64,000 bases of DNA from Epiperipatus broadwayi (GCA_028023455.1 JAQFVV010000230.1:1676001-1740000), one strand, 5' to 3'; shown: positions 22,276 to 33,632, counted from the first letter of the stretch. Program-made: numbers and translations. Notes: a model not told the origin generated them from the letters alone.

Positions 22276-25090
22276 TGTAGTCATACCCATGAAGACATTA
22301 TATCAAACTAACCCTCATCATTATACTTGTTGGATCATATACTGACACACCCTTTCACTCCATCATTTTATAACTGAACCCGGCTATGAGTATGAGAGTA
22401 GTGTAATTCTTGAAAATGCTCAGCACACATCATAATTCATTTCTTGTAAGATTGTGACCTCTGCCCACAAGTAGTAGAGGCTGCATATTATTACAACCAT
22501 GGTTTTTTTTAGTTTAATTTTGGTACATTGCATCTACTCAACTAGCTGAAATTAACCTGGAATTTAATCCTCTATGTAAGCATAACTCATCCTATTGAAT
22601 CCCATTTGTATAACGAGTAAGATTTAGATCATGTGCTAAAATGAAAAATTCTAAGCCTGTTTGTGACTTTAATGTCTTTGCCATCTTTTATATACATGCT
22701 GTTAAACTTTTTAATGCAAATCATAAGCATCTTATAATGGATGATGATACATTGAAGCACTCAGTGAATATTCTTTTACTTAAAAACTTGACAGAAATGT
22801 ATATAAATATTGAGCTTCGCATTGGAAGCAAATATATCATAATCAAGTCATTCCTATTATGAGGCACATGATTTATGTTTAAAGGATTGATCATGTAAGT
22901 ATGTGGGTATATCCGATTGTAAACCTATTTATGGAGCAAACAAGTCCAAGTATAGTAAGATAAGTTGCAAGGAAGATTCCCAAAGAATTATTTGAATGAA
23001 CTTGTAAAAATACCCACATTTAGTTATATCAAATCCTAACCTTGTTTGTTTTAGCATTAAAGATTTGATAAGCCTTAAATTTTTTTTAGCACATTAGAAT
23101 CATTAGAATTTCATCTAAATTAATATTTGAAACTGAACACTGGCTTGATTAATATAAAAATTGCAGTTAATAAAAAGTTCCAGCCTTTTTGAGTATCAGT
23201 GCTGGATTTATTACTATATAACAAACCGAAGGATAAATAAAATACCTTTTATCTAACAAAATAGATTCAAATTATTATTTAAGTGATTGTTTGGGAATAT
23301 TGCTTGTGATTATCATAGTAAGATCTTTAACATATCTCACCTTACCTTCAGAAAGTGGACTAGACCAGATTTATTCCGGATCTGATCAGATTAAGCAGTC
23401 ATTGCCACTAGCCAATGAGCAAACAGATAGATAAAAATCAGCCTATGGTTAGTATGGATCAGTAGCAGTGAGGCTTTCTGAATCTGATTGCTGCCAGGGA
23501 GGTTGGGGATTTTGCAATAAATAGTCAGCCTTTTTGGAAGTAAGACAGAGAACATCTGTCTAACTTAAGTGATGGTACACATTCTCCTTTGAAACCTCTG
23601 CTAACAGTGAGCATTTCCCTTCTAGCTATTATGCTATCGATCTATGCAGGATGATAGAACTGGAAGCTGCTAAGACCAGAGCTGACTCAAGGCAAGCTGT
23701 CTGGTAGAGTCATTAGACAAACTCATAAGGCAGGCTGTTATATACAGTTGGAAGTGAGTCGAATCCTTTGGGCATGACTGGCCCTGCATTAATTGAGACT
23801 ATATACCTGGCAGTATGTACATTGATTGTATATTATGTAAATATATTAATCCTAAAAAAACATATTAATTAAATTTAAGGTGTTTGTATTTTTGTTACTG
23901 GTGATTTGAGTCTGCAATCCAGATCAAACACAACAGAATTGGTGCATCAACAGGATTCAAACCTGTGGAGAGTGTTTGTTTTATAAATAAAATTATATAA
24001 GCCATAAAAGTACTTGCATGCTCATTAAAACTATTAGGATAGTTGATTATAAATATATTCGACTATGTAATCCAATAGTGCACAATTATGGTTTATATAT
24101 AAACAATCAGTGTTATAGTTTATGAGATTATGGAAAGCAGTTTTAATCTGAAAGGATTTTATTGTTTGCTAATTTCTTGTAGTAGTTTTATGTTTAATTT
24201 TTATGTGTGTGTATATATATATGCCTCTCTTTTGACAAAGTTTTTTATTTAAATGAAACATCAATTTTAAACTCAGTATACCAAAAACAATCATACGATG
24301 AGATCTCATGTGGAACTCATGGTCCATGTTTCTTCTAAGAGTAGACTGAGTGAGAAAACTAAACCAGCCAATTATTTACATGATTTTGTATAAAATAGTT
24401 TTTATATAATGGAATATTTTAGAACATAATTTAAAAATAATAACAAAACTCAACAATAATGATTAAATCTTTTATTTTTTCACATCATTCATAACAATTT
24501 ACCCAAATTTTATCAATTTGTCTAACTTTATATGATTTTCTGCATTATTCTTTACATTTTATCTAAATTTTATCAATTTTGCCCAAATTTATATGCTTTT
24601 CTGCTAAGTTATAATGCTTAATCTTTATTAAATTATTCAAATGTTTGTTATCTAGTTTAGATTTTACTGCTTTCATGACACTAAGATTATCTTCACAATC
24701 GGCCACAGGAAGCTTGAAAAGTTTCCGAAGTACCAAAAAGAACTGAAAATTCTTTATATTCTTGGTCTTTTAAAACATATGTAACTTAATCATTAAATGA
24801 TTTGATTACTTCAATTTCACATTTTTCATTTACCAAAAATTTCAAATTACCACATTATTATAAAATTATATGTAAGCTTATATGGTTTTTGTTAGTATTA
24901 TTTATTATAGATTCATATTTTTCAAATAAACATTTTAGATTATGTTTTCATGCTCTTTGCTTAAATTATGTTTCAATACGCAAGAGTTTAAGATTTTCCA
25001 GTCATTTGTATCTGCTCTTATAATCTAGTATCTTAAATGTTTATAAAGCAGTTGAATAATTTTTTTGTAATTTTATTTTTTGCTATTAAG
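22276..25090. other. Unclassified sequence with one less AT-rich block
   Basis: 23330-23830 is noticeably less AT-rich (for example GCTGCCAGGGAGGTTGGGGA) and may be an unrecognised, old transposon, but it has stops in all frames. A small dyad ACAGGATTCAAACCTGT lies at 23951. Frames 22641-22862 and 24802-25023 are not recognised. Confidence 0.35.
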
Positions 25091-25385
25091 GCGTTGGTGA
25101 TTTTATATTGCTAAAGCTATTAGTATATGGTGTATCAGAACTTAGTTCAGTCCCATATGGCTATTTAAGTTAGATAGCTGGATTGGAAGACATAAGGATG
25201 TCTGAAAATTTCAGATTTTCTACTTAATAGTTATACATTAGATAAAGTGCTGGGATTGTCCTGGTATTTTTAATGCTTGAATATCCTAGTATCTCACTGA
25301 GGAAGCCAGTAGCAGAAACCAGTCTGGGGTTGGAAATATTCTGCAAAGCTTGTTAAGAGCTTATTTGCGAGCTCTATATATAAGT
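25090..25385 (+). mobile_element. Ribozyme-repeat family B, single arm
   Basis: Matches the right arm of the 36.2-36.9 kb palindrome (TTAGATAGCTGGAT, GTCTGAAA, ATTTCAGATTTTCT, AGTGCTGGGATTGTCCTGGT). It ends with TTAAGAGCTTATTTGCGAGC, also present at 54.9 kb. Confidence 0.8.
25279..25341 (+). ncRNA. Hammerhead ribozyme-like motif, family B variant
   Basis: Distal stem I GAATAT plus CC pairs with GG and ATATTC around an AA bulge; proximal stem I ATCTCA (25291-25296) pairs with TGGGGT (25325-25330) using two G-U pairs. Core CTGAGGA (25297-25303) and GAAAC (25315-25319) are intact; the junction reads ACCAGTC, giving a two-pair stem III and a GTC site (cleavage after C25324). Stem II is only GC/GC with a five-base loop. 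Confidence 0.65.
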
Positions 25386-26052
25386 ATTGGTGAAGTATTT
25401 GTAAAATTGGAATCTAAAATTGTTTGAATGTCCACACTCCAACAAATGTTATCTGGATATTGTGCTATTAGTTTATTAATGTTTGCCATTGCAAATTGGT
25501 GCACCTCCATTGAGTATTAGTCCTTTGTCAAGTTTGTTTAATGCTGATAATTCTGCAAATACATTGTGAAGAATCATGCATGCTATTTAATATTGTGGGT
25601 TTTTGAACTTTTTTTTAAATATGTATTTATTTATCGGGCCATAGAATTGTTCAATCCATTCTGTCACTAACTTTTTGAAATATAATAAAATCTTATCAGA
25701 GCATTTAGTATAAAATATCTAAATGCCTCTTATTATGTTGGAGGTCTGAATAATATAACACCAATTTCTGAAATGTTGACCAATTCCCTAAATTGTTCAA
25801 TTCTTGTAGATGATTTACTAAATATTGTATATATTGTCCTTAAAAGGGTTTCAATATCCTTAATAAATAAAACCTGTTTCTATGCATTATCTATCCCCCA
25901 AGATCTTCCCTGTGAACCCACAGTGTTGCTGGACTAAATGTGAAATATCATTTCATAGATGAGAAGCCACACCATCTGTTCTTCCTAACATTTCAGAGAA
26001 AATCAAAGCTATTCTCTATAAAACTTTTGTGTCCCTATTACAATAGAATAAT
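25386..26052. other. Unclassified sequence
   Basis: No element or frame recognised. Confidence 0.4.
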
Positions 26053-26378
26053 TATCACATGTAATAGGCTTAATAATTATTGTTAAAATAGACAAAACTC
26101 TCTCCATACAGTAGTGCCACTCAAAGCAATATAGAGTAATCAATGGATGCCAAAAGGCCTGTGCATAAAATCCCTATCTAGTGCCTACTCATCCAATATC
26201 CCCAAACTAGTTTCTGGCTTGTGGTCTTTGCTAGATAGGGATTTTATGCACAAGTCTTCTGGCATTCATTGATTACTCTGTCTTGCTTTGAGTGGCACTA
26301 TTGGATGGAGAGAGTTTTGCCTATTTTAACAAGAGTTATGAGCAAGCATGGGAGATAGAGATCATGTGATGTTTAAAG
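26053..26378. mobile_element. Ribozyme-repeat family M, palindromic copy with deleted centre
   Basis: Left arm from CAAAACTCTCTCCATACAGT to the minus-strand GAAAC-TAGTTT region; right arm starts at CTAGATAGGGATTTTATGCA (26230) and runs to GATCATGTGATGTTTAAAGG. The centre falls inside the ribozyme, so the CTGATGA box is absent and the copy cannot form a complete hammerhead. Confidence 0.85.
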
Positions 26379-26979
26379 GCTTAATAATGTGGACAAATTT
26401 TGTCTTATAGCTGGACTCCTATTTTGATCAGTATTTTATATATTATTATTATTATTTTTCCCAAAAATATCTATACTTTCATCAGCTATCAAACAATTGA
26501 ATGAAGATTTCTGAACATCAATAATCTGTTTATGTATGATTAAATATATATCTATAAATTTGAAGAAATAATTCTTACTATATCATGATATTGATGTATT
26601 TTCCTATATAATCATGTATAGTTTGCACAAAACGCATTAACAAATTGGTAGTAATTGTTAAGATAAAAATGTCTTAGAATTTTAATCATATTTTTGTTCA
26701 CTTTCTTACATTCATCATTTTCTAATCTGAGATTATAATCTAGCATTTTCAGTTAAAATTCTCAAATCCCCCATTGATTTTATTTCTGATGGCAATAACA
26801 GAATTAATATGAAATTTTTTGACTTAAATGTCACTTTAAATAATCTATTTTTTATTCAGCCTACTTTTTACAAGTAATAAATTCATCTTTTGAATTTTAC
26901 TGATAGCAAATTTTACAAAGCATATCATCTGTATTGCTTCAATAATTAAAAACAGCCCCAAAGTTTAATATAGTACTCT
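26379..26979. other. AT-rich spacer, nothing recognised
   Basis: Lies between a ribozyme repeat and the Penelope-like fragment. It could be decayed element sequence, but I cannot align it to anything. Confidence 0.35.
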
Positions 26980-26985
26980 CCAGTA

Positions 26986-27279
26986 TTGAATCATCTGATT
27001 AATAATGCCAAGGACAAACTGCCCTCTGAACTCAAATCCCAAGTGGTATACAAAATTAGATGCAGCAATACTGATTGCCAGGTGGTCTATTGCAGTGAAT
27101 CATATGCCAACTTATCCACCCACATTGTGAACACAGATACCTATATAATTGAGCCAAAGTGCATTCTTAGGCCAAATCCACTTTCTTTGAGCATGAATCC
27201 AGGTTTGGACACAGCTTTGAATCTATATCTGCCAACATCATCTGTTCTGAATGTAACAATGCTAAACATAGTGAGGTAG
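26986..27279 (+). pseudogene. Penelope-like element GIY-YIG endonuclease fragment
   Basis: The 97-residue frame begins MNHLINNAKDKLPSELKSQV and continues VYKIRCSNTDCQVVYCSES, then NLSTHI. This matches the start of the GIY-YIG endonuclease of Penelope-like elements, where KD.(L/I)P...VVYKI.C, then C...YIGE(T/S)...L..R(I)..H is typical. Here YIGE appears as VYCSE, so key endonuclease residues are already lost. After about residue 48 the similarity fades and the frame stops at 27280. No matching reverse transcriptase lies upstream. It is a decayed 3'-end fragment. Confidence 0.65.
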
Positions 27280-27434
27280 GCATGTCATATCAACAGAAAT
27301 AGGCATGTTTATCTACAAAAAAGAATCCTGTGTCCCTCTTTCAAAAAGTGGCTCATCTGAATGAACTTATTTACAATTCAAATTTTATAAAGTCGTAATT
27401 ATTTATTAAGTGCACAAGAAGTATATGTAAATAC

Positions 27435-27827
27435 TTTTAAGACAGGCTTTAACTTGTATCATAGTGCCTTGAAATTTATAATAGTCAAACAACATCTTTA
27501 TTTTGCCAATAGTTTAAAGATTTCCAGTATAAAGATCGTAATATTAACTCATAAATCACAAGATTTCACGAAGGTTAATTTTGCAAAGGAAATAGTGGAC
27601 TTAAAACAGTGGGGAGAACAACAACTTCATGCTCCCAAATCAAGATGCTTTAGATTGGCATATATAAGTGGAAAGTTAGAATAAAGATAAGATTGCCACT
27701 CTTATCTTTATAAAAGTCACTATCTTGTGTCATGGTTTGAGAGCTCCCTCTATCGGCAAAATAAAGATATTGTTTGAATATTATAAATTTCAAAGCACTA
27801 TGATACAGGTTAAAGTCTGTCTTAAAA
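27435..27827. mobile_element. Foldback element, 78-bp arms
   Basis: Arms 27435-27512 and 27750-27827 are inverted repeats with about six or seven mismatches (GACAGGCTTTAACTTGTATC against GATACAGGTTAAAGTCTGTC). The 237-bp interior has its own small dyads (AAGATAAGATTGCC / CTTATCTTTATAA). The 76-residue frame starting at 27454 runs through the left arm and is not a gene. Confidence 0.85.
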
Positions 27828-29859
27828 ATTCAAATATTATGTAAATTTTCTATTTTAATTATGCTCTTTTATAAGTCCCTCTTACAATCAGTGCTGTGTT
27901 TATGACTACTCAGTAGTCAAAAGCATACTAAGCAGGCCATGCTATGATTAAATAAAACATTTCTCTAGATACTTTGTACCTCTTTATTTTTTGAAATATA
28001 TTGTCCAAGATAAAGATTGTCAAAGTTCTTGAAATTACAGCAGTTAAAATTTTTGATGAGATGGCATTTCAGTTTTAACTGATTGAGAGAGTCATTCATA
28101 TTTAAATTTATACATTTTTTTATTTGTAAGATTGATTTGATAAAAATTAGATTGACTCACTGAATGTTTTGATGGTTTGTAGGGCCTAAATTAAAATATA
28201 TGTTGGATGATTTTGTTTTTAATTGCAGTAATAAAATAAGACTTGTTGCACTCTAACCACAATCTTAGTTGCATCGAATGTCCTGCCATGCCAATGGGCA
28301 TCAGAGGAAAGTCAGTGCTTTGTCACTCTTGTTATATATAGACTAAAATATAATAATATTGGAATCTATATTTTTAGTTGTTTCAAGCGGGATACACCAA
28401 TATTAAACTGAAGTCCTCATAGAAATCTCCCTGCCCCCACAATCCTTTTTTATCAAAATTATTCTTGATTCAACTTTATATGCTTAAACATAAAAACGAA
28501 TGGATGAATACTTCAAATATTGGAATGGCTGGATTGTGCAGAAACCACTGAGCACTGCAGAGGCTTTCAAAATTGCTGTTCAGTTGTGCAGTGTGTAGCT
28601 TAAAGGGAGCATTGTTAAGGATGCATATATACATTGCAATTTATTGTGAAGGTACTGAACTTATTGTACACACAACTATGACCATCTTCTCCAGATAAAC
28701 ATATTAATGATTGTTACCAATCATTTTTAGATAAAAATTGTAATGATCGTATGTACAGTAAAAATGGCACCTTCACAATGAAAGGGACTAATTTGATATT
28801 ACGCCAAATACTGATCAAGGATAATAAAAATATATGAGAGGTTGGAGCCTGGCCAACTGATGAGGATTAATTTCTTGGAAGACTGTTTTCCTTTTCAGAT
28901 ATCTTGATCCATATGGTCAGAATATATATGATAAAACAAAAGCTATAAATAAATTATTACACATGGAAAAAAGTAGAAAGAAATTGAATTAATTATTCCA
29001 TGTGATTGTTTCTAATAATAATTTATAGATTCATCTTTAATTAAAATTTAAAGTGTATATCTGGGATCAATAAGATAAAATGATTTTTAGCCTAAAAATA
29101 ATTAATAATACTTATTAAGATATTTATTTGGCAATGATGATATCATGTGTGAAATAATTTTGCTGCTTTCACAATAAACTTTAATAATTTGACTTTGATA
29201 AAAGTCATATGAGAGAATATGACTAAACCTAACTGAAGAGCGCTGGTTCATAATGAAATGAATCTTAGGGTTCTTTGTCTTTGTTCATGTGATTAGAAGA
29301 TATATGGTAACGTAAAAATTATAAATATATATATGGATGCATATATGCTTTTATTTCATTTTGATACTTTGATGTTTAAAGATCACATGACTCTTGAGCA
29401 ACCTGCCAAACAATAATTATTTTGTTTGTGCGTGTGCGCACTTTTTAATGATTATTATGATGTGAAAAAAAAAAAATTACAAAGTATTATTTACACTTAC
29501 TTTTAAAATGACATATTTTTCATTTTTAGATCCAAAAGTTGAAGTGTTTTATTTGACCCCCTTCTGATATCAATTAGCTAATTTGCTTTTCCAAAATGAA
29601 ATATAAATTGCAATCAAATTGAACTATTTCCTATTTGGAAGCGTTTTGAAAAGATTTCTATGTTGCTGTTTAAAGGAAATTAATAGACGCATTTTATAAA
29701 TAATGTAAAAGTTACTATAGTAACTATGATTCATTTATGATTACAGTATATATATAATATTTAAATACAAGTTTATTGTCTATACTGAACGTAATATAAT
29801 TAAAAGGGATTTGAACTCAGACTTTAAAATTCCCTACAGTTATCCACTCCATCCTATAG
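27828..29859. other. AT-rich sequence, nothing recognised
   Basis: Low-complexity AT-rich DNA with dense stops. Confidence 0.45.
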
Positions 29860-30110
29860 AATCGATACACATGGCCACATGTGAAGAAAATAAATGATCT
29901 TCAATATAGGTATTTTGTGCTGAACCAGCAGTCATCAGCTGGTCCAAATCATCATCTTCCGCATATATATGTATTTCGCGCTGAACCAGCACTCATCAGT
30001 TAGTCCAAATCATCATCTTCCGCATATATATATTCAGTTCTCAGTTTATTTTTAAGATAGAAAATCTTCAAACTTTAATGGGCAGGTTTCAATCTTATAT
30101 ATATATATGT
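29805..30110 (-). mobile_element. Element D copy with internal 61-bp duplication
   Basis: Begins (plus strand) with GGGATTTGAACTCAGACTTT, the reverse complement of a B-box-like word, then CATGGCCACATGTGAAG and the D arm. The block 29910-29970 is repeated as 29971-30031 with about six changes (GCTGAACCAGCA(G/C)TCATCAG). Ends in the CTTCAAACTTTAATGGGCAGG segment also seen at 7.15 and 63.1 kb. Confidence 0.75.
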
Positions 30111-30133
30111 ATTTGATGTACAAATGTGTGTAT

Positions 30134-30632
30134 ATCATCATCATCAAATATTATTAATACACTGCAGGATGAAGGTCTCTCCAAGTTCAATCCATCTTCT
30201 CTGATCTTTAGCTTCTCTTCTCCACATCACCCCTGCACAATTTCTTATTTCATCCATCCATCTCACATGTGGTCTCTTTCTGGGTCTTTTACAATCTCTT
30301 GGAATCCAGTTTAAGATTTCAATTGCCCATCCAATTTAAGATTTCAATTGTCCATCTATTATCATCTCTTTTCACAATATATCCAGCCCAACTCCACTTC
30401 GTTTTTTAATTTTTTCAATGAGGTTAGTAACACCTGTTTGTTCTCTTACCCATATATTGCATTTTCGATCTCTTCTTGTTACTCCCAACATGCATCTCTC
30501 CATACTTCTTTGAGTGGTCTGAAGTCTCTGTATTGCTCTTCTATTAAGTATCCATGTCTCAAATTCATAAGTAAGAACTGGTAAAACACATTTATTAAAA
30601 ACCTTTTCAAACACATAGGCATATTTCATTTT
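30134..30632 (-). mobile_element. RTE-like LINE, 3' end
   Basis: Minus-strand remnant of the reverse transcriptase C-terminus. The frame at 30372-30629 reads VFNKCVLPVLTYEFETWILN then QTTQRSMERCMLGVTRRDRK and EQTGVTNLIEKIKKR, followed after a frameshift by the RKRPHVRWMDE-like segment and WIELGETF, ending in the (TGATGA)n tail at 30134-30146. Truncated at its 5' end. Confidence 0.9.
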
Positions 30633-30767
30633 AGTAAATATTTTATAAAAATGGAAAGAATATATAATTTGTATTATAAATTATATATATTAAGAAGAAA
30701 TTATAGTTTAATGAAAGATGTTTTGGTAGAAATGGTGAGTGGAAGCAAGAAGAAAGGACGGAAAAGA

Positions 30768-31066
30768 GGGATGGGAAGAGTTATGCGGAATTGAAGAGCA
30801 GGGCAATGGGGAAAAATGGATGAATTGATGATGTAACTAAATTGACATTGTTGGCTGTAAGGGGTAGGAAGAGTTATGTGGAATTGAAGAGCTGGGCAAT
30901 GAAAAGAATGGAATGCAGAAATAGAAAAAATGGATGAATTGATGATGTGACTAGATTGACATTGTTGGATGATATAAGGGATAGGGAGAGTTATATGAAA
31001 TTAACAGGTGGGCAATAAAGAGAATGGAATGGAAAAAATGGATGAATTGATGATGTGACTATTCTC
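30768..31066. repeat. Tandem repeat, three units of ~90-117 bp
   Basis: Units start near 30768, 30861 and 30978, each with GGGATAGGAAGAGTTATG, GGGCAATG and AAAATGGATGAATTGATGAT followed by GTGACTAGATTGACATTG. They differ mainly by indels. Adjacent to the RTE remnant; possibly an expanded LINE-flanking sequence. Confidence 0.8.
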
Positions 31067-31244
31067 TGGACTTATCCATGAGTCAAAATATATTGATGAT
31101 GACATTTGTATTTCACATATATAGTGGTAATATTTTGATGATCTTTTGAGTTTTGATACAAAAATTAAGATAACTTTTAATGATACATGCATTATATCTA
31201 TTCATTTAGATTTAGACAAAGATACCCAGTTTAAGTTAAATAGC

Positions 31245-32102
31245 TCTTGTAAAATAGAAAGGCTTTGGGTCCTGATGAAAAATCTCAGGAAGTTTTAAAG
31301 TATGGGAGTGATATATTTGCTTCCAAAATATTGAAGTGTTTTTTAAATATATGTACTTAGGAAATCGAGGCATCATATCTTAAGAGTGTTTCTATTATTC
31401 CAATTTATAAAAACAAGAGGAAGTTGACATGACTGCAGTAATTATCATAGAATATTACTATAATCCACTTTAGCAAAGATTGATTCTGGTCATAGATGGA
31501 TGACTAAACTCAGTGTGGTTTTAAAGACTCAAAAGCACCATAAATATATTTTTGTTAACAGGAAAATGCATGAAAATGCCAGAACAAAAAAATAATTTGT
31601 ATTGTGCTTGCATTGATTTTATCAATGCATTCAATTTAATTAATTAAACAATTTAGGGCAATATTTGAAATTAGTTGGTTGTCTACCAAAATTTATTTAT
31701 ATTATACAACTCCCACATCGTGGATTGAGAAGATATATTGTTACTACTGATGAAAAATCTGATGCATTTCAAATGAAAAATACTGTTTAACAATATTTGG
31801 AATTGTATTAATACCAACTTTCATTTTGAACTGTTTATAGGTGGCTTAATGAAGCAGGGATCAAGATGAAATATAGATTTGGTATTGAAATTTTAAATTC
31901 AAATCGATTAAAAACAAAAATAAGAGCTTCATCTATTTGGATTCTGAATTTACAATATGCTAATGACTGTGCTACCTTTGCCAAATAAAAAAAAACAATT
32001 TACATAATTAACATAATATTTTAATGGTAACATATTTCAAAAACTCTTTTTTTTTGTTATCAGACAGCAATGAAAAAAAAATTTTCAGCAACTTTTAACT
32101 TG
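31245..32102 (+). pseudogene. Second LINE family: reverse transcriptase remnant, part 1
   Basis: Plus-strand translation, with stops and frameshifts, gives KALGPDEKSQEVLKYG near 31258 and KSVSIIPIYKNKRKLT near 31380, then a degraded palm/fingers region and ILNLQYANDCATFAK near 31940, where YAND replaces the catalytic Y(A/V)DD motif. These are non-LTR reverse transcriptase signatures distinct from the RTE copies in this window. It is interrupted by a ribozyme repeat at 32103. Confidence 0.75.
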
Positions 32103-32278
32103 AACCATCAAACATCACATGATCCTCACTGATGAAAGCCACAAGCTAGAAACTAATCTGGGATATTGGGTGAATAGGCACTAGATAGGAATTTTATGCA
32201 CAAGCCTTCCTGCATCCATTGTTTACTCTGGCTTGCATTGAGTGGTGCTACTGTATGAAGAGTTTTGCCTCTGCAAAG
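32103..32278 (+). mobile_element. Ribozyme-repeat family M inserted in a LINE, 13-bp target duplication
   Basis: AACTTTTAACTTG occurs at 32090-32102 and 32279-32291, exactly flanking a 176-bp insert. The insert runs from AACCATCAAACATCACATGA, through a hammerhead motif, to GAGTTTTGCCTCTGCAAAG. A 13-bp duplication of host LINE sequence is typical of retroposition rather than DNA transposition, and the interrupted LINE reading resumes on the other side. Confidence 0.92.
32123..32166 (+). ncRNA. Hammerhead ribozyme-like motif, AUC site
   Basis: TCCTCA (32123-32128), CTGATGA (32129-32135), GAAAC (32149-32153), then TAATC in place of TAGTC and TGGGAT, one G shorter than the family. The core is intact. 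The triplet before the cut is ATC, which is tolerated in hammerheads (NUH rule). Stem I is weakened and its distal part is absent because the insert starts just upstream. Confidence 0.55.
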
Positions 32279-32880
32279 AACTTTTAACTTGGTTGGTAAT
32301 CACTTTCAAAATGGAGCAAGTTTCAATATCTTGGTAGGGTTCTTAAGTAGAAAGATGAACTTTGATCTTGAGGTGCATCACACACTCTAATATTCTGTTG
32401 TATTTAACAAGTTAAAAAATCAGATATTTCATCACAATGATATAACTATTGAAAGCAAATTAGCCCTGTGTAGAGCTGTTATTTTATTTTATTTATTGTA
32501 TAAAAATGAGTTACATTTCCATCAATGTAACATAAGAGCATTAGAAATTTTTTCTCTAAGAATGCTGTATTAATAATAATAGCTCAAAAATAGATGTAAT
32601 TAAAATAGAAGTTATTGCAAACCCATTGGGGTTTATAGTAGTTTCCGTTTTAATTAAAATTTCTGTATAAAGTTTTAAATACAATAGCAAAACTATAAAT
32701 TGATGAATATATTCTTCAGATTGTTGGATGTGATACCATAGCATTCATTATTATATTAATCACATCTGTTCAATTGGACACATGAAGTGAATGAACTATA
32801 CAGAACTTTCTAAAAATGTATTTTGTGGTGAATATGGTTTTTATGAGACAGACAGAACTTAATTACATTACAAAGGTTAT
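32279..32880 (+). pseudogene. Second LINE family: remnant, part 2
   Basis: After the insertion the reading continues as QYLGRVLK...ELxLEVHHTL, FNKLKNQIFHHNDITIESKL and ALCRAV, which is the region after the reverse transcriptase palm in this LINE type (YLGS...DLDDEV...). Further on, MNYTELSKNVFCGEYGFYET near 32785 corresponds to the RWTGHV-RM segment. Many stops. Confidence 0.65.
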
Positions 32881-32921
32881 GGTTGAGAATAAAATGCAAC
32901 AGAAAGCTATTATTAGATAAT

Positions 32922-33068
32922 AGAATTCTCTCCGTACAGTAGCACCAGCGCTCAGTACAAGGCAGACTAATCAATGGATGCACTGAGTGGCGCTACTGTA
33001 TGGAAAGTTTAGCCTCTGTTTAAACAGTTTGTGTAAGCATAAAGAATGGTGATCATGTGATGTTTAGA
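32922..33068. mobile_element. Ribozyme-repeat family M, minimal palindrome without ribozyme
   Basis: Left arm (TCTCTCCGTACAGTAGCACC to CTAATCAATGGATG) meets the right arm (CACTGAGTGGCGCTACTGTA to GTGATCATGTGATGTTTA). The whole ribozyme region is deleted; only the outer arms remain. Confidence 0.85.
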
Positions 33069-33402
33069 AGTTAAATGACAGAATTTCAGAGTACAAATAA
33101 TCTATCTAATGAATCAGTATGTTATTTATGTGTATATTTTTGTGACTATGTATTGGTTTATATAGTCATTGCAAATTCATCTCCCTATATTATTTTTATT
33201 AATTTTGAAATTGGAATGGCTATTCTGTATCCAGCTGCTAATGATAGAAATAATAAGCCTTCACTTAGTAATTGAAAAGTTATTTAGTAAAGTAAAGATG
33301 AAATGTCAGTTATTTAATAATGGACTTACTTATAAACACTTGAAGGTACTTTGCCTCCGTAAAACAACATTTTGTACATGGAGAAAAATGTGCGTTTATA
33401 AT

Positions 33403-33632
33403 GCGGGCATAAACAAATGTGTAAATAAAAGCCGAATTAAATACAATTTATTTACAATTTTCTAAAAACGAAAACAATTAAATTTTTTAAAGTGAATATT
33501 AGATAATAAACCAACATTTTGACTAACAATTTTCTCCTGATATCTAATATTCACTTAAAAAATTGTTTTCGTTTTTAGAAGATTGTAAATGTATTTAATT
33601 TAGTCTTTATTTATACATATGTTTGTGCCAGC
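33403..33632. mobile_element. Foldback element, ~100-bp arms
   Basis: Left arm 33403-33510 (CTAAAAACGAAAACAATT, AGTGAATATTAGATA) and right arm 33538-33632 (TATCTAATATTCACTT, AATTGTTTTCGTTTTTAG) are inverted around ~28 bases. Indels separate the arms. Not related to families C, D or M by eye. Confidence 0.85.

Noticed and set aside
27454-27684. 76-residue frame
   Set aside because: Lies in the arm and loop of a foldback element.
32090-32291. DNA transposon explanation for family M
   Set aside because: The 13-bp duplication and lack of fixed terminal motifs fit retroposition better, although the palindromic ends superficially resemble terminal inverted repeats.
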